Source: Diphasiastrum complanatum
Taxonomy: Eukaryota > Streptophyta > Lycopodiopsida > Lycopodiales > Lycopodiaceae
DNA: 64,000 bases
Assembly: GCA_029204225.1 (NCBI GenBank)
Contig: CM055114.1
Location: 13,142,144 to 13,206,143, forward strand
Direction of reading: 5' to 3'
Numbering within the stretch: the first letter of the stretch is position 1; each line of letters starts with the position of its first letter. The position numbers and the translations under genes are program-made. Positions 46,630-58,188 of this stretch are shown here, piece by piece. The notes under the pieces were generated by a model, which searched no databases, was not told where the DNA came from, and saw only the letters and a list, made by a program, of their open reading frames with translations.

Positions 46630-47000
46630 CACGTTGAGGGGAGGGAGGGAATATTTAAAGAATATTTTTTAACGGAATCCTTTTTGGAACATTCCAGAAT
46701 CCGAAATGAGGCGCAGGCCTGGGCACGGACAGACAGCACCAGGGAGAGGGAGGAATACGGGCTGGAGAGGGATGCGAGAGGAGAGAGAGACAGAGAGACG
46801 TCCGGAGGAGGAAGGGATGCGAGAGATGGGGGTGCGAGAGATGGGGTGGGAGGGTAGGTTTAGGGAGGTATGGAGCGCCGAGGTATAGATAGGTTTAGGT
46901 TTTAAACTCAAAATTAGGGTTTAAAATTTTTGGCAACATATATCTTTGCTTTTTGCACTTTTTTTTTTCTTGCCCTAAATTGCGAACATAGGGTTATGGT
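46630..47000. repeat. Purine-rich, GC-elevated stretch with telomere-like motifs
   Basis: G/A-rich block (GAGAGGGATGCGAGAG repeated in variants, 46765-46850) followed by several TTTAGG(G)/TTAGGG(T) words (46855, 46897, 46911, 46985). It stands out from the AT-rich surroundings. No coding signal. It may be an end region of an unrecognised element. Confidence 0.4.
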
Positions 47001-48939
47001 CGTGCGAGGGTAGGGTAACGTCAAATTTTCCTTTTAAAAAAATGAACCTGCAAAAACTTCACAATGAAGAAATGAAAAAAAAAATAAACAAAGGAGCAAA
47101 ACTTCAGAAATAAAAAGTTGAAGTGATTCTCTCCCAAATCTCCACTCGTTGAATCTGAATTCCGAGAAAGTAATGGGTTCGACCCATATCAGTCATCATG
47201 TATTCTTGTGAGAGCATGCATTTGGTGTCCTTCAACAAATTCAAATTATTACTAAACAGTAACGTATCATCTACATAAAGAGTGATAATAATGAAGGAAT
47301 TTGACAAACTTGAAATAGATTCAAGTCTGCCAGTTTGGAATGAAACCATTCTCGATTAGAAATGCATTTCTGAAACCAGGCTCTTGGTGACTGTTTTAGA
47401 CTGTACAGACCCTTGTGGATTTTGCACACTAGGTGCTCCTTACCCTTCAGTTCATATCCCTCTGGCTGCAACATATAAATCTTCTCTTCGATAGTCTCGT
47501 TGAGGAAAGCGGCTGCAGCTGCATAGGAAAGAAGTAATCAAATTGAAGCATGCCTAACAACAGGGCTGAAGGTCTCAGAATAATCTAGATTTGAAATCTA
47601 GGAGAAACCTTTGGCGACCAGCATGGCCTTGTATCAATTTAATCTTCCTTCAGCGTCATACTTTGCTTTGAATATCCATTTGCATGGAAGCAGATTTCGA
47701 TCCTTTGACAGCTCAGTTACAGTTCACGTTTGATTCTTGATCAGATAATCGAATTCTGTGTCCATTACAGCTTTCCATTGATCAACATCAGGTGTTGACA
47801 TTGCCTCTAAGATAGTGTTTGGTTCTTGCACAAAGTAGCAGGTTGGGTCATCAATAAATTGAAATGGATCGGTTTGATCTTCTAGGATGAACTTCAATCT
47901 GTTGAGGTTCTGACTCATTTTCCGAGCCAGTATCGAATTTTTGTTGTTCGATCTTGGAGCTATTTTCGATACTTGGATCGGAATTTTCTTGAGCTTTTCC
48001 CTTGTGGTCGAAAAAATTGGTCGTCCACAAAATGACATCTCTACTAGTGAATTTTTTCTGGGTGTCCAGATTGTAGAGCTTTTATTCGCTATGATCTGGA
48101 GAGTAGCCAAGGAAAATTGATTTTTTGCTTGTGTCATCCAGCTTCTTTCTTAGATCCTCAGGGATTTGAGCGTAAGCTATGCATCCAAATACTCGAATAT
48201 GTTTGAGTATGGTTTCAATCATGTCCATATCTCATAAGGTGTTTTGTCATTCAGGGCCTTTGTGATGGATCGATTCTGGAGATAGGCAGCTGTAGTGATG
48301 GCTTCTTCCCAAAATTTCTTTGGAAGAGAGGCATGGGCCAACATGCTCTTGGCACTTTCAATAAGTGTCCGATTCTTCCATTCTGCTATACCATTGGACT
48401 GAGGTGAGTATCTTGTTGTGTATTGTTGGTGTATTCGGTTGGCCTTGCAGAACTCCTTGAATTTAGTAGAGATGAATTCTCTCTGCTGATTTTCCTCTGG
48501 GTATGATTTTTAGCATATGCTTTGAATTGTTTGAAGAACTTGAATGCCTCATATTTGTTCTTCATAAAACAGGTGAGTTCTTTGAGAAAAAACATCAATG
48601 AATGTTAGAAAATAAATGGCTCCTCCTGTGGAAACAGTCTGCATCGGGCCACAAATGTCACTATGTACAAGATTTAGCAAATCTATAGAAGAATGAACTG
48701 AATCGGAAATGAATGGGCTTCTAGCATCTTTGTTGATAATACAGCTTTTACAAGGAGAATTTGATTTGCTAATAGATGGAAGATCTTGCACTAAATTCTG
48801 ATTCGACATTTGTTGAATACTATTGAAATTTAAATGGCCTAATCTGAAATGCCACAACATATCGGTCGATTCATAAGTAGAAGTGTGAAGAGCTTGACTA
48901 TTTATAGAATAGTAGTGACTAAGCTTGTAAAGATAGCCA

Positions 48940-49531
48940 TATTAAAATTTCACAATTCTAGCTTGACCATTTTTGGTCAAATGCATTGTAATGGGCAAGA
49001 AGGTCATGTAAATAGATGCCACACATGCCAAATCACATAGGATGCTTTCCAAAGACTTCATTCCTCATATTACATTGTAATAGCATATTTGAAATGAGGC
49101 CAAAATGTGTTTAGATAGGCTAGAGAAATTCTAGGATCTAAAAATAGCATGTTTCACATTGTTTTTGGATCTTAAGATCTTGACCCCAAGTTAGGGTGGA
49201 TCCAATGACCTATTAGGTTAGATGTTAGGGTTACGATATGATAACTTCAGAGGTGCCCTAATATGCTTAGATATGAGATTGGAATGTATAAATGTATCAT
49301 GAAATCTCCATCCACATATGAAGAAAAATCAGGTTTTTCCACTTCTATCAGCATTGTCTTTGGGTGGCGAGTTGTAGCTATTGGATGTGAGTGCTTTTAT
49401 GCATTAATTACATGCCTTGGAAGGTAATGAAATTGATTACAGGTCTGAGAAGCTTTTTGCACTTTACTTTTATGTATTTGATCAAAACTATGTGGCCATT
49501 GTGGAGTTAAATGCCAAATTAGCTAGTTTTG
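48940..49531 (+). repeat. 5' LTR of nested small LTR element
   Basis: About 85-90% similar by eye to 50217-50801 over its whole length, with scattered substitutions and small indels. Confidence 0.85.
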
Positions 49532-50216
49532 GTAACTAGTTTTTGCTGAGTTATAGCTGCAGCAACCAAGATTGAGCCATTTTCATTCAACCAAACCAAA
49601 TCAAAAAGTTCTTATGAGTTGAATCTTGGAGTACATGTCTCCTAGTAGATATTTTCATAAGGATTAAAATGCCACCACTCTTTAGGAATTTGGATCAGCC
49701 ATTTGAGAGCTTAATTAGGTCGTTCTTAGGCTTCCTAAGGTCCTGAAATATACCTTTTAGGTACAAATCAAGTGTTTTGATGTTTTCTTTATCTAGAAAT
49801 GCAAAACTAGTGAAAATTGTGTTTCTTTTCTACTCGATTTTGAATAGGTTTGTGATTGAACATGTTAATGTGATTCAACCTAGATTTAGAGGGCTTTATT
49901 TATGAGACATTTGTGTGCTCTAAAGTGCTTTTGGTTCAGTATAGGTGGATTCACCCTTCTTGTGAAGTTGAGATCAAGGAGGAGACTAGTTTTGATCAAA
50001 TCTATAGTAAATTGAGCTAGGTTTGGATGTAGTTTGGATCTTGAAGATTGATCAAGCTCAAGATCATCTTAGATCTTGTTGATAAATCAGAGGGTGATTC
50101 ATCTCAAGTCCCAAAGAGAGTGGGATAGCTAGTTGTGATCATATCTTATACAATCTATCTTGTTTCATTGAATCTAGTAAAGTTATGTTACCATCTAGCT
50201 AGATTGTGAGGAGGAG

Positions 50217-50801
50217 TATTGAAATTTCACAGTTCTAGCTTGACCATTTTTGGTCACATGCATTGTAATTGGCAAGAAGGCCATGTAAATTGATGCCACA
50301 CGTGCCAAATTATGTAGGATGTTTTCCAAAGACTTCATTACTCATTGTGATAGCATCTTTGAAATGAGGCCAAAATGTGTTTAGATAGGCTAGAGAGATT
50401 CTAAGATCTAAAAATATCATGGTTTACATTGTTTTTGGATCTTCAGATCTTGACCCCAAGTTAGGGTGGATCCAATGACCTATTAGGTTAGATGTTAGGT
50501 TTAGGGTATAATTAGTTCAAAGGTGCCCTAATATGCTTAGATCCGATCTTGGAATGTATAAATGTATGATGGGATCTCCATCCAGTTATGAAGAAAAATT
50601 GAGTTATTCCACTTCTATCAACATTGTCTTTGGGTGGTGAGTTATAGTTATTGGATGTGAGTGATTTTATGCATTAATTACATGATTTGGAAGGTACTGA
50701 AGTTGATTACAGGTCTGAGAAACTTGTTGTACTTGAATTTTATGTATTTTATCAAATCTATGTGGCCATTGTGGAGTTACATGCCAAATTAGCTAGTTTT
50801 G
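50217..50801 (+). repeat. 3' LTR of nested small LTR element
   Basis: Preceded by the purine tract. Shared landmarks with the 5' LTR are GCTTGACCATTTTTGGTCA, CAAAATGTGTTTAGATAGGC and GGTGGATCCAATGACCTATT. Confidence 0.85.
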
Positions 50802-53557
50802 ATTCTAGCTCATAGTTTGGATCTAGATATTTGATTTGTGCATCCTCCATCACTTTTAGGATTGATTGGGATTCATTTTGATGTAAAATTTTCTCAAGCC
50901 ACATCTTCTACCGAAAGCTAAAACTTTCCTAGATTTTTCAATAACGGTGTAGTCCTCTGTATCGAATTCGACCCTATGACCAAAATCAGTGAAGTTTGCT
51001 TATTGAGAGTAGATTTTTGGTAAAATTGGACACATGAAGAACATTGGACAACAACTAAACTTTTCCTTTATGAAATTCGACTCTGACTATTCTTTCACCC
51101 TTGGTGGAATTATATGAGTCATCTCCAAGTTGCACAACTCGAGAATGGGTGAATGGCTTGTAGTCTTGGAACCAATCTCGATGGTGAGTCATATGTTGAG
51201 TTGCTCCCGAGTCCAGATACCAGGAATCGATATTCTCATGTTCTCCGACCTTGGTCGCGAAGGCTACTTCATCTTCTTCTTGTTGCTGGATTGAGTGATT
51301 GGTTGACGCATCATTTGCTTGTTTGTTGGAACTCCTTCTTCTTTTCATTGTTGTATTTCCAAGTTCTGTGGTCCTTGATGAGATGGCCATTCCTCTTACA
51401 TTGTTTCCATAATAGTTTCTGCATTGGCTATAATGATGAAGTCCCTGAACTCGATCCTGAGTTTGATTTTGAATTCGATACTGTATGTTGCTCTTCTTGT
51501 CAAGATAGTCTGACTTTGTAGATCTCTTGGATCTGAATTTCTGATTTTTCTTTGAATATAGAGCTCGAAGATCCGTCAATCCTGAGCCGGAGGATGCATT
51601 TCTTCTGATCTCCTCTTAAAGAAGCATTGAAATGACTCTTGATAGAGTGAGATTTTGCTGGGTCGAAATAGCAATGACCCAAGTTTCATAGGCATCAGGC
51701 AGACTCGATAATAGAGCACTTGGATGAAGATTTCACTTGGATGAAGTTAGATTTAAACTTACCTCATACATAGTAACTTGCTTAATGCACAATTAGATAA
51801 GCATTGAAACTTAAAAATATATGGAGTCTAACTTGGGTACTACTATGAAAATTTTGAATATGTGAGAACACAAAAGAGCTTGGATTAAGTCAAACAACGA
51901 TCAAAGGAAGCTTATGAATCACATACGTGATTCAATTAGAAGCAACTATTTGTTGTTTGGAAAGAAAAGAAAAGTTGGGACAATGCTTTGACAATTTAGC
52001 AGATTGATACTTTTAAAATGCTTTTCTTTTGATTTTAGTCCAATTTTTTTTTCCTAATAAGCTTTGCAATTATGTATAAAGTCAATAGTCACAAGAATTT
52101 TCTTAAAAGAAGAAAAAACAAGTATGCCACTTTTATTTTTATACTATTGGAATTCTTGGTGAATATTTCACTTGCTCAATAGTTGGTGTGTAGCTACTTC
52201 TTAGTTGATGGTATTATGAAAAAATTGGTGAGAATATAAACAACTTTATTTCCAAAACACCATTTCTAGATAATTGTTATCTTATAAATCTTCTTCAGTC
52301 TACTAAGCCACCTAGTAGAAATATCTAAAGTGAGTCACAAAGTAGAGCTTCATTGCTAATTTGCACAATTCCAATGTGATTTATGATACATAAGGTATAA
52401 ATATTAACAAGATGCAAGTTTCATGTGCACTTTAATATAGTATCTTTTAGAATAAATCCACGCACCATATACCAAGCATAAACTACTTCATATGAAAAAT
52501 TAATGAGTAAGTTTGAACTCATATTGCACTAATTACATTATCCTTATTCATTCATGAACATAATTAGATTATGTTTGCCAATCCAATATGAAAGCTGATT
52601 AAGTCCGGAGATAATATACTTTTTGAGCTTTCATTGTAATGATACTACTTATATAAAAAAGAGAATAGATTCACTTTAAAGGAAAATTTTGATAAAGAAA
52701 GTATTGGACAATCTTGTAAGCTCTTATGAAAATATTTTTGTAATCAACTATAAGATTTATCCAAGAGCCACATTGTACACAAGTTCCTCTATACAATACC
52801 TACACATCATGTAGAAACAATCTATTATCTCCACCAATATTGCTCTTTGAGTTTGACCTTGTATGTATCATCATCCCAAAAGATACATCACATAGAGTGA
52901 TGGTTCGACACAAAAGCTAATAGTCATGAATCTGTAAAACTAAATTGCAGGTTGAATAGGATTTTGATAGATTAGACCACAAGCTTGTTTTGTATTTGAT
53001 TGATGAGTGAAGTTTCACAAGTGTAGCACATCCTTACCTTTTTCTTTTGGCTCTACATGTATTTTCAATTTTTTTATGTTCCCTCTATGAGGTGGCTCAT
53101 AAAAATCACAAAGTAATGGTGGTCCTCATCATGTGATCATAGTAGGAATATGAGTCATGTGACTATTAAGGTGAAAATAACTTTTTGTCACTTTCAAACA
53201 TTGACAAAGGCCAAGCACTTTGCATTTTAAATACATGAAACGTATGTTTCACATCATCAATAAAGAATACCTTATATATAAGCGCTTCTAAGCTTTATGA
53301 AAATTGCAAAAGCCCTCAAGTTAATAGTCAAAACGACTTTTTGAGAGAGATAATCTGTGGAAAATATTTGTCATATCATGTCGGTAGGTTGATGTTTTTG
53401 TTTTAATAGATTGTCACACATGTCATGCAAATCATGTTGGTTAACACATCACAAAATGAATACATCCTTCTTATCTATCTTACATGCTTGAGAACTTTAT
53501 TGCTCTACATATATGTATAGTTTGCATGTTATTGTCTAGATGTAGATTCACATCAAA

Positions 53558-53558
<1 letters not shown>

Positions 53559-53612
<54 letters not shown>

Positions 53613-53617
53613 CACAC
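53559..53617. repeat. (TG)n followed by CGCGCACACAC, palindromic
   Basis: Alternating purine-pyrimidine run. The GTGTGTGCGCGCACACAC part is self-complementary and could extrude a hairpin or adopt Z-DNA. Confidence 0.9.
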
Positions 53618-54875
53618 TTAAGCAATATCAATATACTAGACATCTAAAGAAAAATACAAGCTACATCTAGTTGATAATTGCAGATATCTAGAGCACATAT
53701 ATATAGTATATTTTTTCGAACACTGCCCATGTGTGGACATGGTTTGAAGTTGGGTGGTCACATGTATAATATATGAGGAGGCTGAAATGAAATTGCTCGA
53801 ATATGCTACTTCAAGTTTGTGACATGCATAGTGGAATCACAATCAATATCATTTCTTAAATTGTTTTCCACATGGATGCATAGTCCCTCCCCATGTAGAT
53901 AATGATGCATAATACTTTACACATAGCATGTCAACATTCATTTTTGTAACTACATGAGAGTACTATAGAAACATGTAGAAATCATTATAATCAAATATCT
54001 CAAGAATAAATTACAAAATTCTAACGTTAGAGCAGACTACTAAAAAACATGCATATTAAGAGGCCTCTTACTTGATTCTACCTATGGTATAAGATCATTC
54101 TACTTGCTTGCAAGGAATTGGTTTACAAAGACACCATGGGTGAATCTTGTGGCAAATATGGTACATGTAGTATTCAAAATCGATCCAATGAGGTGAACTC
54201 AATTCGGAAGGTTGAAAATTTTATGGTGCATAGAATTCATCATTTATTGATCTTTAAAACAAATAAGAGAATAATTCTTACAATTTATTTTCACATGAGA
54301 GGCATAGGCATGATCTCACTATTCTAGGTTACACAGCTTCTACTTTTGATCCTTTTTTGATGATATTTCTTGGTTTTGGTAGAATCTTTGGTCTCTTCTC
54401 TCCTTTCATTAAGAGCTACACCCACATGTTGAGACTTTGCCCATATTTGGCACTTTGGCCTCTTTTTCTTGCATAACTATGAAAAGTTTGCTCTGTAAGT
54501 GAGTTTAATGCTCATTTTAAAACCATTGTGGCTTGAAAGAAGGAGAGGAAAGAAAAGGAATGGAGAAAATCAAGAGGATGGAGACCTCAAGCTCTTCAAC
54601 TTCTCTTTATCTTTCCTAGAAAAAAAGGTGAGAGTATTACACATGGAATAGAAAAAAAAAACTTGACAATCTAGATCTCTTCTCAAACATGGCCAATTCT
54701 TGTTGTTGTCATGGCCTATTTTCTACTCCAAGCACTATTTCCATCATGTCATGCATTATTAACAAATATTCCATTCTAATTTTCCATATTGAATAATCGG
54801 AAGACATCAATCTATTATTGGCTTCTAAAACAAGATTTGCATTTGTTGTCATTTTGAAGAATATGGACTAGTTTT

Positions 54876-54993
54876 GATCTAATATAATGCTTATGACTCT
54901 TATGAAGTCTAATGAGACATATATGTACTTTGTTGATCTAATATAATGCTTATGACTCTTATGAAGTCTAATGAGACATATATGTTGGAGGAT
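54876..54993. repeat. 59-bp tandem duplication
   Basis: Two near-identical copies beginning GATCTAATATAATGCTTATG. Confidence 0.9.
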
Positions 54994-55707
54994 TTGCGGA
55001 GATCGAGTCAATTTATAGATTGTAGATCTACAGTACTTAATAAGTGTGAGGGATTTGGCACCCTACGTGTGTAAGTCCAACCCAATGATGACATGGTTAT
55101 TTGATTTATTAGATGTTAATAAAAGGATTATAGGACAATTGTGAAATTTAAATGTCGTAGGGCCTAATAGTCAAGTTATTGAATAAAAGTGGGTTCCCCT
55201 CAAAATTCAAATTCAAATAAGGGGGAGGTAGGATTTGGCCAATAGGCTTTGAGGCCAAGTGCCCTAAAATCTACTATAAGTCGTCGTGCTTTGTAGTTCA
55301 TTCTTTTATGTTCAATCAAGAAGGTGGAAACTCTACCAAATTGCATTTGGATGTCCTTGCTTTTCTTTCTTGCTCCATCTCTCGTGTTTTTTTGCTAGCT
55401 TATTGTTGAGACGCAGACTGGTCAAAAACTCTGCACAGACAGCGAGGGGAAAAATGACCTATAACAGTACCAAAGATGAGGATCTACTTTCTTTTTGATT
55501 GATTGAAAACTATTCCTTGTGATTGACTCCACTGCTCAGATTTTGAAGCTAAAAGGCCTGTAAATAAAAAACCATTAGATCCCTTTTCATTCAAATTGAT
55601 CAAGGATTGAAGGTACTAATCATAGATTATGTCTAGATGGCAATCAATACTCAAATTGCACCAAAATATATGATTCTAGCATGAAATGTAGCTCAGTTCT
55701 TGAAATG

Positions 55708-56399
55708 GCTCTGATACCATGTGAAAAATACAGCAAAATAAACTCATTTGATCCTGGAAATGATGGAGAAAGCACCTACTTAAGATCCAAACAAGATCTA
55801 GAAGCTAGATTACAAATCAATGCATTGATTCCTAGCTTATCTTGGCTTGAACTCCATGAATTAGCTCCAAAACTCTTCACATATGTGAATGTATGGCCTG
55901 CTGCTTCCTGTGTAATGTACCTAAAACTTTAAACTCATTCAATGATCATAAAAAATCATATGCCAATAGCATTCACCAATCAAATCATAGACTCAAACTA
56001 GTCAAGAAGGAAAATCTCAATTTTGCTCATTATTCGATGGAAATCCCATCACATATTTATACATGTAGAGTTCGGATCTGAGCATATTAGGGCTTCTATG
56101 TATTCATCACAACCTAACCCTAACATCTAACCTAAAGATCCACTTGATCCACCCTATTTAGGGTCAATACCTCGAGATCCAAAAACAATGAGAAAATTGC
56201 TATTTTAAACTCCTATTTTTTCTCTACCCTATCTATGCACTCTTTGGCCACATTCCAAAGGTACCATTCCAAATATAGGTTAATAATTTGACTTAAAATA
56301 AGGTATCCTATGCTTTTGGCATGTGTGACATCCCATTCATGGCCTCAAAGTCATTTACAAGTGAAATTTATGCAAACTAGCTTGTGTAGATTTAACATG
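55708..56399 (-). repeat. LTR with adjacent PBS, minus orientation, related to the nested element's LTRs
   Basis: On the minus strand the LTR starts TGTTAAATCTACAC at 56399 and ends TTTTTCACA at 55720, directly followed by a perfect PBS TGGTATCAGAGC (55719-55708). Much of its length aligns with 48940-49531, for example the blocks GGCATGTGTGACATC, TGGATCCACC, AAAAACAATG and GGATCTGAGCATATTAGGGC. The element body that should follow (below 55708) is not recognisable, so it is a solo or heavily eroded 5' end. Confidence 0.7.
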
Positions 56400-57267
56400 G
56401 TGGATATGTCTTTTGAAACTCCAAAAATTCCTCCTCACTTGGCAATGTTTCAAAATAAGCTTTGAATTTTTTCATCATGGCCTCCAAAGCTTCGTTGCCA
56501 TTTTTCCAGTTGTCGTCTTTATCATAATCAATCTCGCTTTCGAGATCATCGTAACTATAAGCTATAATATAAAAAATTTAACCAATTCTTTTACAAAAAT
56601 AGAAAAGACTTCATCTTCTCTCAAATCAAAAATATCTTTTGTCATTGTTTATAGTATATATAGGAAGATCTAATATACTTTTTTCAAGACTATGAGATAA
56701 TGTTGAACAGATTTCGACAAAATAATTGAGCGACAAGTTGTCTGTTCAAATTTTGAAGCCATTGCAACTTCAGCTTCAACACCTATATCAACATTTGTTT
56801 CATCTACAGCCATTGGAACAGATACACCAATTCTAGTCAAAGGAACAGAAGATGGGCCTTCAGACACATTTTCTTCCTCCTCAATAGAAATATAACATAT
56901 GAAAGTCATGTCGTTTATAAGAACACAACATTTTCTATCATGTATATCACAGTGAATGTACCTCTTGAAGAAGCTTTCATGTACATTAGAGAATTTCCTA
57001 TCGTTTTTTTGCTTATAAGAAGGATGAGAATGTACTAGGTCACCAAAATGTACAAAACTACAATTGTCTATATCTATAAGTGGAGTAGTAATAATATGAC
57101 TAAATCTATAAGAAGATCAGCAATCTGAAAACGATTCTCATAAAAGAGCTTATCTATATCAAATGGTGCATAAAAAAGTAAAGAAAAATACTCAAATTGA
57201 TCCGAAGGGATATCAAGCGCTTCCAGAAACTCCCTTAGCCTTTTCTCATATGATTAAGAACTGGCCA
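56396..57267 (-). pseudogene. Decayed ORF with upstream TATA box, unknown product
   Basis: A minus-strand TATA box CTATAAATATA (complement of about 57462-57472) is followed about 200 bp on by ATG at 57267, with TAA as the fifth codon. Beyond it the sequence is protein-like across frames: EKRLREFLEALDIPSDQFEY, FYAPFDIDKLFYENRFQIAD, then a long open piece to 56670 (EEEENVSEGPSSVPLTRIGV). After a shift come MTKDIFDLREDEVFSIFVKE and SYDDLESEIDYDKDDNWKNG, ending EFLEFQKTYPPC at a TAA that overlaps the LTR start at 56399. The stop within the LTR edge suggests it is the 3' part of a retroelement gene. It could be gag-like or of pararetrovirus type. No domain was recognised. Confidence 0.45.
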
Positions 57268-57524
57268 TATTAATATTTGAAATATTGACAACTCAGACGG
57301 GAAACAAACTGTTTGTGGTATCAAATCAGCACGCGAACAACACATAAGACAAATACAAAATGTTTATGTGCACGTTGACTCGATACAAGGTAAAGCTAGA
57401 GCGCAAGAGTAACACGAGAGGCAAAACATAACAAAAAATAGAGTTCTCCCTTTCATCTTATATTTATAGCATTTTAAGTATGATTACAGTCTTACATTTG
57501 TTGTGTTTGGAATGGATATCTGGA

Positions 57525-57665
57525 GCTGTAATGGATGACCCAATAGGAAACTACCACATGTGGTCAATAGCCTGATCGCAATGGACAAATCAATTAAAAA
57601 CTACCACATGTGATGAATATATGGAGCCGTAATGGACAAACCAATATAAAACTACCATGTGTGGT
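57525..57665. repeat. Degenerate three-fold repeat (AATGGA...AACTACCA[C]ATGTG)
   Basis: Three imperfect copies of about 45-60 bp, each with AATGGA[T/C][G/A]A[A/C]CCAAT or similar, then AAACTACCACATGTG[G/A]T, then CAATAG or GAATAT. Non-coding. Confidence 0.7.
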
Positions 57666-58188
57666 CAATAGTCATCATGACAAAGGACATCCTTTTAATG
57701 AAAAATGATTGAGATATACGAATCAGATACGCAAGAAATTTGAGTCATAAATTACACCGAAATTCGTATTGGACCCACTCGGAGCCATTAAATGGCCAGC
57801 ACACAAAATTTCAATATTTGGAGTTCTATACAAACAACTTACAAAGTGAATTGAATACTTTCAAAATCCCCCAAGTCCCTTGGTATGGCAATATCGATTC
57901 AACATGCGTTGTTCTCCTCTACGAAATCACCGCTTCCTTCTTGCAAGTTCATTCAATATTCTGATATTGATTCAATGCACAGTTAAGTGTTTCTCATCCA
58001 TGTCGTCCAACCCGCATGCGCGCTCAATCGGTATTTTTTTATATCGCTCAAGTGCGACTCAACTGCGCTCATCTGCTCAAGCGTGTTACATGCACAGTGA
58101 ATCGATATCTTAGATGGCTCAAACAAAGCAAACATTTCGGATCCATTCAGGTGGTGTTCCACTTCATGCAATAGTTGGTCAGATAGGC

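Larger units (their letters stand above)
48940..50801 (+). mobile_element. Small non-autonomous LTR element nested in Copia F
   Basis: Two direct repeats of about 590 bp (48940-49531 and 50217-50801) enclose about 685 bp without coding potential. A purine tract GTGAGGAGGAG (about 50206-50216) precedes the right repeat directly, as a PPT should, so the element reads on the plus strand. The repeats start TATT[A/G]AAATTTCAC and end TAGCTAGTTTTG, so the usual TG...CA ends are degraded. It interrupts Copia F between protease and integrase. Total length (1.9 kb) and lack of genes fit a TRIM/SMART-type or deleted LTR element. A related LTR stands at 55720-56399 in the opposite orientation. No clear target duplication or standard PBS was found. 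Confidence 0.75.
47104..51730 (-). mobile_element. Copia F (same family as E), truncated at both ends and internally interrupted
   Basis: Read on the minus strand. The gag C-terminal part starts near 51730 (SLPDAYETWVIAISTQQNLT). A degenerate zinc knuckle, a protease (WYLDSGATQHM, about 51215, intact DSG) and a pre-integrase region to about 50810 follow. After the nested LTR element (48940-50801) the sequence resumes at 48939 with DMLWHFRLGHLNFNSIQQ and HSDICGPM (first catalytic Asp). The block that should hold the second Asp is deleted near 48490, while Glu survives in NGIAEWKNRT. RT pieces are 48137-47724, 47474-47271 and 47349-47104 (YVDDTLLFSNN). The copy stops in RT at 47104, so RNase H and both LTRs are missing. 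Confidence 0.88.
51731..55707. other. Gene-free AT-rich region with microsatellite and tandem duplication
   Basis: About 4 kb without supportable genes. It holds a (TG)n tract of about 24 units at 53559-53606 followed by CGCGCACACAC, and a 59-bp tandem duplication at 54876-54993 (GATCTAATATAATGCTTATG at 54876 and 54935). A stretch from 54994 (TGTTGGAGGATTTG) with a CTATAAGTCG box near 55274 looks LTR-like but has no partner. Confidence 0.6.

Noticed and set aside
54994-55500. LTR-like sequence starting TGTTGGAGG with a TATA-like box
   Set aside because: No second copy, PBS, PPT or internal domain is present in the window, so it cannot be supported.
57740-58113. Overlapping open frames upstream of the H3-like sequence
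   Set aside because: No homology recognised and not in frame with the H3-like fold. They do not supply a convincing N-terminus.
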